The notes: generated by a model from the sequence alone, not told the origin. 64,000 nucleotides of DNA from Sarcocystis neurona (GCA_000727475.1 KL647318.1:34484-98483); one strand, 5' to 3'. Shown: positions 1 to 13,763, numbered from the stretch's first letter. Numbers and translations are program-made.

Positions 1-3000
1 GTGGCTATGCGGCAGCTGAAATTCTACAGTATTGCTTTTATTTGAGTAAGTCTTCTGTCACTTCTAATCTAGCAGGAGCCGCCCTTTAAATTCGTAGCTA
101 TCGAAACCATTTATTATTTCTGTTGTCGCTCTTAATGGCCCGCTACAGGTTGAAAACGCGTCGACAGGCACACAAGCAGAGGCCACAATCCTGACAACGT
201 GTGTCCCTGCCTGTTCACAAAATCAGACCGCCCAGCGTTTGTTCCATCCGTTGTTTTACGTCTTAGAATCAGCAGGCAATATTAAGTCAAGTCAAGTAAC
301 GTGCTGAAGTGGCCCGCGCCAGGATTCTGTCTCCGTATCTGCTGCCATGCTGCGAAACGTCTGAATGAATACCGGTACGTTCACAACAGCTGGAATCAAC
401 CATCTCCTGCTAAGCTTATACTTAGGAGTTAGGGTGACCAAAAATTCACTTCTAAATACAGTGGATATCTTTTGTCTCCGATGTTGCTACCTGCTCCCCG
501 CCAGCTGAATGCAGCACCAGATGGCCCGCCCGCTCGCGTCCGATGACGAAACTAAGTTTACAGACACTCAAACACTCCTTAAAGAGAAAAGGCACCCCTT
601 GAGGATATTGCAGGTGGTGCCTCTTCGACTTCAACACAGGAATGCACCACTGATGTCTGCCGGACGTATTCCAGATATCGTACCACAGTGACTCGTTGAC
701 ACAAGCCCTTTGTGTTCCTCTAGATGCTAGAATTCTTTCTTCAGCCTGTGATTAAGGCTCTGGGTCACCGCGCGCACCCGCTTAGACTGCGAAAGAGGAA
801 AGGGCCGTCCACTCGGGCGAATGATACTACTCGAGGACAATCTGGCACCAGGTGACGCAAGACGCACCAACACAGAGCTGTGTCCTGCAGGTAAAGACTA
901 CAGTGTATTGTAGTTGCACTCGGAACAAAATGTAGTTGTTCCAACTCCAGCAGCAGCGCTGTAGCCTTGTCGCCACTCAGGTGGGATAACAAAGCCAACA
1001 CATTATAGCCGCCACACTGTGTGGAGGACGGCTAGGATTTTGTCTAAGGCAACGTAGGTATACAACTTAAAACACGCCAAGGAACTCAACGCCACAGAAA
1101 AGCGCCACATCCCCGCAAGGTACACGAAGGCCTTCAATTCCGTGCAGAGGAAGGTCGAACTGGTTCATTGAAGAGTTTTTTGTTGTTTCTGGCCTTCTCC
1201 GTGGAATCTTTGGCGGTTCGTGCCCGTGCGAACTGGTGGGCCCTGCACTACACCAGCTCCGCCCCTTGGCCAAGCATCATAGCAGTCGAAAAATAAGGCA
1301 GCACTTGTATCCCCTCAGTTTGCCGGAAATTAGAGAGTACTCCAGCCCAAGTAAGTGTGCACCACCCACATTTCCCACAGGCTCGGAATGACTTTGTTTC
1401 TAGGGATGGGAGGCCATCAAGTAGTACAGAAATGAATCTCTAACAGGACGAACAAACCACACTCTCTTGCCTCTTCAATTTACTCTGTCTTACCGTACCC
1501 TCCATCTCCACAGTGAATATCCGACCAGATCAGGCCTATGCCCTGTTCTAATCAACACCAAGATGCCACGATCACGGTCAGCGCAACGATGGCGCCTTTT
1601 CCTTTTACACGTTAGACAGTTTCACTGTAATGCTACGCTTGCAGAACCTAACTTTCTTCGTTTCGCAATCTACACGGTCTAATTCATAAGTGGGGAAGAG
1701 CAGTGTTTCGGAAATCTCAACCGCAAGTGTCATGGCGTCCCCTTCGGGCGTAGTTGATGGTTCACAATGCTGTGGAGATCTATACGCTGCCGTTTACTCC
1801 GGTTCCATCATCCCGGCTTCACTGCGCCTCGGCAGTGCATTGAGAGACAGCCACACTACCACAGATAGTCTGCCCACTGCATCGTTCCCGCGCCATGCAG
1901 CCGACAATGCAACCAGGTTACCTAATTCATCAGAAAATTTTTCTTCCAGGACTGCTCTACGTCCCCACTTACAAAAATGGTTTGCCGTAGAGCGAACCAC
2001 ATTCTTCTGCCCATGCTAGGCTGAGAGGCCTACGAAACGCCCGCGTGTTCTCACAACCGCACATCGCCGCTCCTCATTCAAAGGCCCAAGGTTGCTGTCC
2101 GTCTTACCGTATGGTACACTGAGTGGCGGCTACTGCGGTGGATCAATGCGTGTCTGGCAGTCTACGGTTATGGTGTCGCTTTAGTGATGCGTTGATTGGG
2201 GCACTGAGCCCGCTAGTGCCTTTCTCGTATTTAGTCGCATCACTATACAAGAATAGGTGCGCCTGCTTTGTCATCCCTAACACAGTGTCGGTATCTCACG
2301 CATCGGAGCTGTTCACCACTTAGCGACCGTATTCCACCCAATAGACAACGAATTCACAATGGATGACATTCACAAAGACGTAAGCCCTCGCCGGTGCGTA
2401 CGTCGGCAGATGCAGTACCCTGTCACGTAGAAGCTCGATTCTCCTAAAGTGAGGTGGCGTATTGTACTGGCAGCCTTTCGCGATGGTCCTTGGGGCTTAG
2501 CCTTGTCCACAACGTCAACGTATCTACTTGAGGTACAAGTCATCACTCCTTTTCACTGCAGGAGCTCGTGTCATTCTGCATTTCTTCCGACCTCACCAAT
2601 TCAAGTGGATTTCCTAGGGACACCGCAGCCGAACGGAGGCTGTGTGTCGTGATGCGGGCAACAGCCAGCGTGGTGCGCAGTCACGCATACCAACGCAGGT
2701 TTACTGAAATATTTTTATCATAGAGGATAAAGAATGCCTCCGTTTGTTGAACGCTTTTGTGTCCGCTTTCATCCGGTACCGAACACGTCAGAAATGTATA
2801 CCCACATCCCTTCAGCCCTCCACAAACGTCCTTACTCCTTCAGCAATTTTGTGCGGCTGCTAACTATGCTTGGCATACAGTGTGTGTGGCATCGAAAACG
2901 ATACTATTGATGCTCGCGGTCGCACGTCGACAGCGAGTGATTGTTGCTCTAGCGATCAGTGGATTCGAAGGTGGGGAACCAATAGTCGAGGAGAAACGGC

Positions 3001-5080
3001 GCATTCACTGGAGCACATCCTCGGTTCTTCAAAGTGAGTGCAGCATCACGCTTACGGCTCGCCTACCCGTATCATGTCGGAAAGTGTATCAGGCACCGTC
3101 ATCAAATGAACGATGTAAATAGGCCGGAGATGCGTCGTGATCGTTGGTATCAACGACGACAACGACGCTACTTCTTTGGGCGTACAGCAACTGGAGCTGT
3201 GTTGCCATTCAGAATCAACAGAGTTGTTGACAAGGCATAATAAAACTCTGGTAATGAGGCCGCCACAGCTTCTGATTGGTAAAATTAAAAGTACCTTTCA
3301 CCCGTTGTACGTCGTTAGTCCCTGCAAGCGTACGCGTGGATCCCTAATGTTGTGCAGCCAACAGTGCCCGATTTTGTCTTCTATTCACACGGCTATAAGA
3401 AGTTGTACGACCTCTACAAAAAGACACAGGTGGCACGCACCGCAACCGTTCAACCTCCCGTGTCTGATTACACTTCTGAAACGGAGTCCTCGTTCTTCGT
3501 CTTTTCCGCAGTCAGTTCGCATAGCAAACCGTAAGGAGGACGCTCACCATATCATGGTAAGCGTTTGCCGTGTTCCCACATTAAAAGTTCCATCAGCGTG
3601 GACCGCTGCAACGAACGGACGTCCGTGATATGTGTGTCTGTTAGATGAAATATCAAGTTACGGCGTGATCTTCAGTAATCGCTCTTCGTAGAGGGGCTGT
3701 TGCGCGCAGCCACTTTCAGTGGACAACAGCTACTACTGGCTGCAGAGCGCTTATTTCTTAGCAGATTTTGAACCAGGTCATAAAGCAAATATTTCCTTTT
3801 CAGCCGCGCAGAGGAAGAATCTCTAGAATTTCTAGTCAGCGGAAAGACCACCATGGTTGCCACAGACGACTAGCTATACTGCGCCGTCGGAATCACACGC
3901 ACTCGTAGCTATTTTCCGACGATGGATGCTAAATTGCTCAAATAACCAAGAGAATGTAGTAGCTTTCTCCCTCTTGCGGTCTGAGTCGCGGTTTTCGAGC
4001 AACGACTCAGAGATCTTATTTGTGCCTGCTGCACTGTTTTGTTTTCGGTGAAGTAATCCTCAACAAAGTGGCGTGCTTGTCGCGCAGAATAAACCGTCTT
4101 CGATTAGACATGATGTGTTGTTCTGTCACGTACATCCTGTAACTGAGAACAAAGGAATGCGGTTACTGCGTGTCGGCGAAGGTTCACACTGGCTGCAGAT
4201 CCTGATAAGATACGCGGGCCACCGCAACTCTCAGATAGGATCACGTAGACGTATTAGACGTCATGGGCTGCCCTACCACGCAGATGCTCAACAACTTCCA
4301 TTCAGTCCCTACATAGGTGATTTCACACAGACGTGGCGTAGTGTGGCCTGGAGTCGTACTGCATAATCAATGCCCGCTGCACATCGATGGATTCACGCCG
4401 CGGAGTCGACGGCAAGTAGTTGCGTGTTCCCTTCTCGAGTACAACCCTTGCTCGCGATAAGTATTTGTTTGGCTAAGCACGGAATTACGTCATCTACGGG
4501 CGCTAGATCTCCACGCTACAGCAGTTGCATGCTTCACTCCAACATACGCTGTCGTTTTACGCGCGTGTCCAACGGGCAACCTATGTCCGACTGACCTGAG
4601 CACACAAGTGGACGCGCCGCGGCCCTATCTCATATTCACGCTCTCCTCCAACTCATATACGCCTCTACCAGCGTGGCTGATTTTGTGTTCTTCACCATAA
4701 AGATTGGAACTACGGCGCTACGAACACAGGATGACACATCTGGAGCCGTCGCAGGTCACGCACCCGCAGTCACACTCTCTCTATCACCGTGTAAGCAACT
4801 TCACGTCAGCGACCCCTGTACCAGGAAAGCCGTTCCTACGCGCGTGATCCCGCACGCGGCCTCTCCACGCGTCAGCAGAGCTGCTTGTGCACACTTCACC
4901 CTCTTCATGCTACTATTTTCCCTGGAAACGTGTCGTTTCATGGACAACATTCTGCTTCACAGTAAATGAGTTAGAACAACCTATATGTTGAAAGGCCGTC
5001 CCGACAGGCAAGCACCTGAACTCCGTGCACGGCAAAATTACCGTGCCATACCCTACGAGTGGCTGCGCATCCGCGTACAT
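1..5080. other. Gene-free or unassignable sequence, mixed composition
   Basis: No open frame here resembles a family I know. The longest is 163 codons at 3137-3628 on the plus strand, and it lacks a recognisable domain. Bases are roughly balanced between strands, unlike the strongly skewed DNA further right. I see no RNA gene, repeat or transposon end. A gene made of short exons could be hidden here, because splice sites cannot be judged without transcript data. Confidence 0.5.
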
Positions 5081-5115
5081 GTGTGTATGTGTGTGTGTGT
5101 GTGTAGCTGTGTGTA
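5081..5115. repeat. (GT)n microsatellite
   Basis: Nearly pure alternating GT, interrupted at 5087 and 5105-5108. It is a simple dinucleotide tract of the kind common in eukaryotic intergenic DNA. It has no evident relation to a neighbouring gene. Confidence 0.9.
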
Positions 5116-5739
5116 CGCAGGGGGCTGCCGGATGATAGTAATACGCAACAGTAGTTGAATGTGACCTCGTACCGGTTCGTACGATGCACCAGTGTGAGAT
5201 TCTATAAAATGTATAGGATTCCGAATTTCAAACGGAGCTACTAATCAATCTCCGGAGCTGGCAAAAAAGAACTGTGGGCCTCTCATATATGCCTTTTCGG
5301 TCCCTAACCTTCCTTCTGCATGTAACTTCTGACCATCTGGTCCTCGAATGGACCATGTAGCGTTAAGTCGAGCAATGCACACAGGCAGATACCGCTTGAA
5401 ACCGCCCCTACCGCCTCCCTGGATGCCTACGTTTCACAGTAGGACGTGCTTACGTCCGTAAAAGGCTGAATTTGGGGGCAGAAGAATCATCCGTCTTTGT
5501 GGGCCCGTAGGTAGCACCCTGGGGTTGTTTGCGCGCACGTATTCAGGAGCAGTGGCTACGTACACATCAAGACGGCTGCCCTCGGCATTGTGTGGTTCAT
5601 AGCTCATCAGGATGCAGAACGTGTATTACACGTGGGAGAAGGCCAACGTGAGTCTCCTTGAATACACAGCAGGCGGCTATTTTATATTCTCGGCGAACAA
5701 AGTAAGTGCACACCGCACGTCGTCTCTTCACGTTGATGA

Positions 5740-6156
5740 TCAAGGGCTAGAATCTACACGGGGCGCAATCCACTGAACGCCAGCAGCGTAGAGAGCATTC
5801 AAGCTTACATTGAGCCTGTATCGCATGACGGCAATACAAAACCCAGAAATTAACAACAGCTCCCTTTTAGCACGTGTACCTGCGCTATTACAGTCACGCA
5901 TTTGGCATCTACTTACCCCCTTGATGCTACGCGCAGACGGACCCGCGTCGTCTAAGACGCGTGGAGGGAAATCTGCAACTCCGCTGCGCACGTTTGTAGA
6001 AGAGCTGTGGTGCGCTTGCGGTCCTTCTGCAGTACCTGCAGGGGCTGCCAGTAACGCCAGTATTAAAAGAGAACGGTGACTTAGCCCGGGCCACGGTACT
6101 GCGACCTTGTCTTCCCCAGTGGTGCTGAACCTCCCAAACCGCCTTCTAGTCATCAT
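5740..6156 (-). CDS. Low-confidence frame with a signal-peptide-like segment
   Basis: A 138-codon frame starting from the ATG at 6156; the frame stays open a further 52 codons upstream without an ATG. Residues 29-43 (SLLILALLAAPAGTA) form a compact hydrophobic stretch followed by EGPQ. This looks like the hydrophobic core and cleavage region of a secretory signal, but it is preceded by a long, basic N-terminus. A second short hydrophobic stretch lies near the C-terminus. There is no recognised domain and no supporting neighbour. A frame of this length is expected by chance in 64 kb, so it may be spurious, or one exon of a spliced gene. Confidence 0.15.
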   Translation of the reverse strand: MMTRRRFGRFSTTGEDKVAVPWPGLSHRSLLILALLAAPAGTAEGPQAHHSSSTNVRSGVADFPPRVLDDAGPSARSIKGVSRCQMRDCNSAGTRAKRELLLISGFCIAVMRYRLNVSLNALYAAGVQWIAPRVDSSP

Positions 6157-7030
6157 GGCATGATCGAGCGTCGTGCACTGGAGCCGTGAGACCCCCGAAG
6201 TGCAATACACAATAGAAGAGACAGCCGAAACACCGTTGTTGATTAGCTGTGAAAGAGTACGGTTACGAGGATGACTGGTGCGGCGAGGTGTTGGATCACG
6301 CCCCGGTGGCACGGCTTCGCTTCGTCAGCATTGACAGACTTTTCTGCTCATTCTCCTGCGCGAGCCACCCCGCTCGTGAGTTTACATTGTCCAAGAATCT
6401 AACGTGGCTTGAGTTGCTGAAAATAGCGGGATGAGGTTTCGTTGCTGTTTAAAGCCTGCAGCCGGCGTAGACACTGGGGAGATCAAAAACGCATCAGCAA
6501 ATCGATAGTAATCCAAGGCACGCTGTGGCGGTTGCAAAAGGACCACTGTGTCAAGTAACGCGAAGCACGGCTCCAAGAAAGCACAGGGTGTATGCACCGT
6601 GTATCCGATCGGCCCCTCGACCAGTACACCGTGGGCTGGCTCGTAGAGCTGTCCGTAACGCGTGCAAGCCGTACGCAGTATCGCGTTTCAACCAATGGCA
6701 ACGGGTTATCTTCGTGCAGGTCGCCTCTGTATGAAAAACAAGAAAAAACAAGTCAGTCGAGGAAATTATTTATGAAGAAAAAGTTCGTTCACTGTACAAC
6801 GGAGGATTCGCATGGGTAATCCTATGTACTGTGACCTACGCAGCTCTGCCGTAACCGATAACCGGCACCCGTTTTCCACCGACCGCATACAGGGGGCATC
6901 TGACGTGTTCTTTTGTGTCCTACGTATATGAGTGAAAGCGTCTGTTTGGGTGCGTGGAGAGCGGTTAGGCCAGCCGATTCAGATATTCATATTGTTACAG
7001 TCCGATGTCTCGTCGGATACTCACGACAAA
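6157..7030. other. No assignable feature
   Basis: Mixed-composition sequence with only short overlapping frames on both strands. I found no repeat or recognisable peptide. Confidence 0.4.
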
Positions 7031-7381
7031 ATGTGTGCGCTTGGCGACGAAATACATGGTGTGGACGGTAAACATACGATATGCATTAAGATAGAGAAAA
7101 CCTGTTTCCTTGCTCTAGAATTTGATTGTGCGCATGTGGGGGAAATGTGCGCAGCCTTAGGGAAGCATGAACGTCCGTGCATTGCTAACGATGCGGAGGG
7201 GACACCGTGCGTGGCACAACATGACATCTGCTCTGGTGCCAGTGCAGACGCCGACGCGTTCTGGATAACCAACCTTTGCATGCGGCGGGTCCGCTGTCTC
7301 ATGGCGAAGAGCCGCCCATACACTTGTAGCTGCCCCGCTCGCGCAATACCTCGCCCACCTGTCACGAGACTGCTAACCTAA
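7031..7381 (+). CDS. Low-confidence cysteine-rich open frame
   Basis: A 116-codon frame from the ATG at 7031; it is open upstream to 6932 without another ATG. It holds 12 cysteines, spread along the protein and concentrated in residues 18-106. Even cysteine density is common in secreted or surface proteins of protists. However, the spacing does not match a family I can name, and there is no signal peptide at this start. If real it is more likely an internal or terminal exon than a whole gene. Chance cannot be excluded. Confidence 0.2.
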   Translation: MCALGDEIHGVDGKHTICIKIEKTCFLALEFDCAHVGEMCAALGKHERPCIANDAEGTPCVAQHDICSGASADADAFWITNLCMRRVRCLMAKSRPYTCSCPARAIPRPPVTRLLT

Positions 7382-8088
7382 GAACGAACCAACAGTTCGC
7401 GGGGAGTGGGGTAGGGGAGCTAAGCCTCACGAGTATAAACGTCATTACCGCGCTTACGGTGAGGACGCGGAAGTGCTAATACCACTGATAATGACGAATT
7501 TGTCCCGTCACGACTGTTGATGCTCTCGGTTCAGATGCAAATTGAGCTGTTTGCGAGGAAACGCGAAAGCTTAATCGTAGTGCTCTCCACAGTGTGGGAG
7601 GCAGCTGCTGATCATCAGTTGTGAAGTCAAAGCAAGCTGTGCACCTGTTCGTATTGACCAGAAGAACACCAGCGCCCCAGTGTCACTGGAAAGGTTCCGT
7701 GGAGGACGCCACGGTTTAAGATTATCGGGTGGTGCCCTTGCCGACCTACCGGCATGGAAAAGTGCAGTGGTCATGCCCATCTTACAGGACTCAAATGCCA
7801 GGCACACGGCAGTTAATGCTGGAGTTTACGTGCGTGGGTCTGTCAAACCGAATCGCTAAGCATTCGAACTCACCGGTTAAAAAATCAACCAAGTGGCCAG
7901 ACGCACATCGAGTCGCATTCAAGCTCGGAGGTTACCAAACCAATAAAGCGACCAGAGATACGCCTTCAACTCGCATGATACGCACGAACGGCTGACGAAA
8001 TGTCTTCTAGAAATCAACATCCAGCCGTCATTATGTATCAGGTGAACGGCTTATGTAGGGCAAAGCAAGACGCTAGTCCGAACAAGAA

Positions 8089-8130
8089 CATATATGTATA
8101 TATATATATATATATGTATGTACGTGTATG
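8089..8130. repeat. (TA)n/(TG)n compound microsatellite
   Basis: An alternating TA tract of about 28 bases runs into GTATGTACGTGTATG. It is simple-sequence DNA, probably slipped and decayed. It creates an artificial Tyr/Ile-repeat tail in a minus-strand frame spanning it, which should not be read as protein. Confidence 0.9.
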
Positions 8131-11100
8131 CCACAATAAGCCGCCATTGTCGCATCGACTAGTTCGAGTGCCATCACCATGCCACTGTGGTGATCAGTCT
8201 GCACCAGTACTAAGGACGGAACAAACCCTTTCGGCAGAGTACTGGGTCCTGCGGTGTGGAGACCACTCGGTAAGTGCTCTGCGTCCGTTTCTTGGACACA
8301 CACGGACGCCAGATTAGTACTCCAAGTGCATAATCGTTTGTAGGGAGGGACGACATCCTCCGTGAGACGTGGGACTTCGTTGCTAAAAGACGTGCCGTGT
8401 TTCACTTCGAGGGGCATACGAGTGTCTCCAGACGGTGGATTTCTGTTTAGTGCGTCCCGGTTTTCATGATAAACAACGCATGGACCTTCGAAAAGTGAAA
8501 ATCGGGTGTTTGTTTTCAAGCGTTGAAATTAAGGAGGCCATGATTTGGGAGCCTTTGTCATTGAACACAAATTTAGCATACCCTTTCCTCTGCCCTCGCA
8601 AAGAAGGAGCGCAGTCTTTTGCGCGACTTAATTAACAACAAAGTGTCCTTTTCTATTAGAAGAAAGAGCCGATCAGCTTAACGCGCACAAGGTCCGTTGA
8701 TCTCACCTGCGCGTGATACTGACGTACTGATTTCACATCTCCACGGCGAAGCTGTTCAGAAGAGAAACTGCGAGAATTCCCACGTTTCCGTGTGTACCGC
8801 TTGGTATCGACTACATGTTCGACGCCTGTGCTATACCCACTGACCACGTTATGGTATGGCTGTGTTCATGCTTTTTGAACCGCTGCACTCAAATACTGAA
8901 ATAATAGCTTTGCTGTATCCTGTCACTCGTGGTAGGAGTTTCGTCAGTTCTGTCCTCATCTCGAATACCCGGTCACCGAGGCGCGTTACCTTCGCTCTCT
9001 TAGCTAGCTTGTTTGCCTTCGAGAAAAAATGTACGAACATTGCAGGGGCGAGCCCACCACGGATGAAGGGCGCCTCTGCATCCTGCCAGACCCCCTGCGT
9101 GCGCTCACGCGTTGCTGTTGTTGCCCTGTCCCTCCTGCTCTGGTGCAGTCCTTACTGTTGTAGGGTATGGATGCGACTGTTGTGTCACTCAATGCTGCTT
9201 TTGTGTTAGGAGTACGTACTCTTTGTAACTGTGTAGATTGTGTTCTCGTTGCACAGTCGCCAGGCCAGCTGATGTGAGAGACTAGACGTACTCAACGTAG
9301 ACGACTGCCCCTTTCTGAGGGAGCATCTTGAAATGCCTATATGGAGGAAGGCGCAGCAAATCAGGAGCGCCGATAGATGGCTGTCGACCACACCGTCGTA
9401 GTTGCACAAAGAGGTCACTCGACCGTAGCTGAAACCTTTTCCTCAACACACCATAAAGGTGTGTTGGTAGGGATGCGAACATTATGGCACGGGGGCAGGC
9501 AAATTATGGTGCACGCGTCGAGCGCTCCACGGCTTACTTTGGTAAAGACGGAGCATCAGTGACAACTCCTTACGGGCGTGTGGGAGCTAGTTAGAGCTGT
9601 ATGGCGACATTCAAAAGAACAGCGCTAGCGTCCTTGCAGCGCCTCACAACTGCTTGTGGCTACAGAAAGTAGCTCGTAGTGTCGGCGCAAGAGAGGCAGC
9701 AATTTTTTCGGCCTGCATGCAACGCTATTAATGCCCTCCATTTGTCCCCACTTCTTCAAGTAGCGAACGTGACTTGACGCTGAAATGTTGGAGTGTTTCA
9801 GCAGACCATTTGCTTTGAAGGTTCGGTGCATGAAGGTACACGAGACAGCAGCCAGTGACACGGGGGCCGGGCAAATAGTGTCTCTTCGTTTCTCCATTCG
9901 GCCACGATGAACTGCACCATGGACGCCTTCGCGTTCATACAGCAGTTCGCTATTACCCAGTAGCCGAGTCGCCTAAGGGTGACTCATTTACCACAGCGGG
10001 CAGCTACGCAGAAAATGCTCTCACACAGGAACTAAAGCAGTACCTCTAAGGGTGGCCACCGTCACTTTCTGGATTCTTCTCTAACATAGCACTCTTTCAA
10101 CCACAACAACATAAACGTACAATTCCTCGGTGACAAAACCAGTGACGTCCCTGGCTGCGTCTACGCAGAGCACGCCTTTTGTTCTTGCCTGGAAAACTGT
10201 GTAGTCCTTCCGTAGCACGGAAGATGAGCTGTTGTCTGTCAGCGTGGTATCATTTGATGGTTGACCGGAACTGGACCTCAATGTATGATACATACACAAC
10301 AAATCCTCTGTACCTTGCTAAAACTTGATGTTTCTTCATGTCAGCAGTAACGGAAGACTTGAGTCGAGACGTTCTGGGATCGTAGACGCCAGCTGCGTTT
10401 GACGCCTTTGTTGAGCCCGCACGGCCTTCCGCGTGTTGTTCTCCGTCCCCACATTTCCAGGTGGAGAGGAACCCGGGGAGCAGACGCAGGGAGACGATTG
10501 ACCCCACCACGACGCACTGCTGCGTTTGGGTAGAATAACCTCGCTTAAAGTGGAACAGCCCAGCAGGTACTACCACGTTGCCAGGAAGAGTACTTGTTGT
10601 GTCGTTGCGTAACCATTTAGACATGTGCGAATGCAGTGTCGGTGTCGTACGTATCAGGGCGTTTGAGCAGAACGCGCGTTTCTCCAAACACATCATCAAT
10701 TACGGCAACGTGGCGGCTTGTGCTTCCGATGCACATTCTGTGGCGAACTGGCAGCCGTCCTTTTGAGAAATGCACCATGTGATCATCTACGCTTGGTGAA
10801 CTGTGCACGTTTTAATCTATGGTCGTAGCGATGGTCTTGGTAATGAGTAAAAGGTCATGCTAAAGTATAACGTCTTCCTTGAGCTTTCTACGGTGAGGCA
10901 TGCCTCAAGACTGCAGGTGCTATTATCTGCTGCGGGCGAAATAAACACAGTCAGCACCTGTATGTCGTGGAAGCCGTGAGCCGGTGTGCACCTAAGCAGT
11001 TCTTCCCCATGTCGGCAGGATAACAGCAGAATGACTTGGTATATCCTACGCCCATAACTGCGTGGCTCACTACAGAAACGGTGATATCCATCAAATGCTG

Positions 11101-12888
11101 CCGCCTACACTACGCAGAATACACCTGGGTAAATTCACTCTACGAGGACAATGTAAACACGTTGTTTCAGTGACGGAAGGCACAAGGTCATGTTACAGAC
11201 ATTACTTGTACCAGAAAATCCACTCAGAACGTGAGGTCTTACCTTAACTGCTTGTTTCTGACTCATTATTGGCAGCGGGGCAAAATTTAGGTGTTATACA
11301 GAGCAGCGCGTGCACTGGACTTCTTCAGCGTCCAGAGCGTATTGCAATCGTAAGTCTCTTCCGCCCTACCCAGTTGCAGGAAAATTTTTGACAATTCAAG
11401 GAAATATTGAAGGACACGTACGCATAGCATCTGACGCCTCCCAACGACTAAAAAGACTCGCTGAGAGCCCAGAAGAGAATAATAGAGTACCCCTGTTAGT
11501 ACAGTACACGAAATGCGTTGCCCGCGTGCTGGACTCGTCTGTAGACCGCCACGCGTGCCGTGGTCGCAGGTGGCCAAGTTTACTCTCTCACAAGCTCAAA
11601 TAACTTGCCTTATTAGTGCGTCTTGGAAGTCAAACAAAATTCTACATTTTCAGCGACGCATCGGTCTCGCCGTAAGCGAGTGTTCGGGTTCGTATGATGA
11701 CAGGTGTGCTGTACCGAATCGTTTGTAATCTTTACCCAGGTAGTCGCCTATCTTTATGTTCACTTTTTGTGAAATGTTGCTTGTAACTCTGTACACCTAG
11801 AAGACTCAGCATGGAGATCATTTTCCGTCCCGCAGTACGGACCTGCTATATAATGTATAATTTTACGCATACGTGCATATATGTGTAGCAGTTTACTATT
11901 TTGTGGGCTGCATTACGTACAGAGGCGACGGAGGAACTGATAGTACCTGTCGTCCCTTGCGTGAGTTCGGACGCTTGCGGCGAAGGGTCATAGTCTGCCA
12001 TTCTTCTGATAGCATAAAGATTCAGTATCAATGCATGTCATGTATTCTAATGAATGTGGTTTGACCTACTTCAGAGCCCCTGTCAGGAGTCTGGGTCTCG
12101 AAATAACGAGCACGCACCGCGGTTCACGCCCGCGGGGAAAGATGTAGGAAGCCCGGATCCTCAAAAGCAGTACAGGTCGTTGCGCCGGTGTCGTGCCTCC
12201 GTACGGCGTATCTTTAGGTCGACAGCATTTCTTTCTGAAGGGCACCGCATACGCGGCTAATCTTTCCCTTTTCCTGTGAAACGAAGGACTGCAGAAACTT
12301 GCTTTGTCCTTGCCTTCAATGTATAGCAACAAGAAATTTCTTTCAGGAATTGTGTTGAGACACGCAGTACTGCTCTACCTCACGTGTTTAGCGTTTCATA
12401 AGCCTTACAAATGAATTGTGCCTCTGCGAGACTGTGGTTCGTGCATCCGGATTGCAGCTGTCGGTGTCTCCGCCTCGTCGCGTGACGTTCTGGCAAACTC
12501 ACGCACTTACATCCAGCCTCAACGTTCCTCACAACCAAACGTACGAAATCTACTCCGGAGACGCAAGACAAATCTATTGCGCACTTCAAATTGAAGTAGG
12601 TGCCGGATTACCCAGTAACGTGGCGTTGCAGAACAAGAGTCTCGACGTTTTCCTGATCACACAAACACCAACAGTTCCCCCTCCGCACCCTTCTACATCC
12701 ACAGCTGATTACAACTGGAATAGTCATCCGGTGGAAATGGCCTGGTTACAAGGCGCGCAAGAGCAGTGCCGTTTCTATGTCTAGGATATTTATTGCGGAA
12801 AATATCGATACGTGAAACAGACGTGACCGAAAGAAGGCATGTGGATAGACGGTGTGTTCCTGCCCACTTACATTGAGCGTTTGAAGGA
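8131..12888. other. Unassignable sequence, no clear gene
   Basis: Several open frames of 90-150 codons occur on both strands (for example 10250-10699 minus and 12416-12784 plus). None has a recognisable domain. The last is the most protein-like: its C-terminal half is rich in Asn, Thr and Pro, with two potential N-glycosylation sites, but it has no in-frame ATG at its start. I see no repeat units of the type that fill 13.6-25 kb. Confidence 0.45.
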
Positions 12889-12936
12889 GGAAAACCCGTC
12901 AACATGCTTGTAGGAAAACCCCTCAACATATCTGTA
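12889..12936. repeat. 24-bp tandem duplication, two copies
   Basis: GGAAAACCC(G/C)TCAACAT is followed by a diverged tail, and the 24-base unit repeats once immediately. Because 24 is a multiple of three, any frame across it carries an 8-residue repeat (VGKPxN-like on the plus strand). It sits just outside the left repeat array. Confidence 0.8.
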
Positions 12937-13198
12937 GAAGGTGCAACAACAGTGTATGCAGACACGCCACATGCTAGTGCAGGGATGAACAACCGGCCAG
13001 GGTGCACAGCGGAGAGCACGCGAGCCTTCGTTTCCATTTCAGCCCCTCCACTCAGTCGTTGTGTAAACCATCAGATGGTCAGACCACCATCAGCAAAATT
13101 CGGTTGCCCTCCGAAGCAGACTCCACTGCCTCATCGCAGCACGTGTGAATTCTGCATACGAAACAGCAAGGCCATATTATTCCAGAACATTAAAACTC

Positions 13199-13260
13199 CA
13201 AAAACCCTCAGCTGTGAAACGTTAAAAACCACAAGCTCAAAACCCTGACACAAAACCTTA
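13199..13260. repeat. Degenerate telomere-like AAAACCCT motifs
   Basis: Within about 60 bases there are two copies of AAAACCCT plus a TTAAAAACC and an AAAACCTTA. These resemble a decayed CCCTAAA/TTTAGGG-type heptamer tract. The spacing is irregular (about 13-23 bases), so this is not a clean array. Its place at the left edge of the large repeat array is suggestive only. Confidence 0.3.
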
Positions 13261-13763
13261 GAAAACTGGTTACGCTTCTCGACTTGTGAGGGTCTTCTTT
13301 CGGCAGTCGCCACGCTTAGCATCCCCGTTTCGTTGCATTTTTATCCCTTGACACTCCCGAAGAAGGTGCACGTCCGAAACCGTGCAGGTCATCCTCCGAT
13401 GTCGCTAGCCGGTGAGGCAGACCCGCGTAGCGGACGACAACCGTGCTGCAGATGGTCTACTGCAGGTAATTACAATCCAGCATGAATTCCTCTTGCCTCT
13501 TCTCCTTCTGGTAGTGCAGGAACGCGCTGCCCTACAACCTTCGTGTCTAGAGCCGCCTTAGGTTTGTCACTGCAATCGATTATTCCTCGTCAGGTCGCCA
13601 CATTCTGGCCACGCACCTATGGCCCCTCTTCCTCTTGACGACCTTGTCCTCCTTTCGGACTCATTCGGCCCACACAAACAATCCGTCTCGATCCTAGACT
13701 TTCCACTTGAAACCCCCACAACGCTATGTGGTGCGGACCCGAAATCTTGTCAAACCGTACAGC

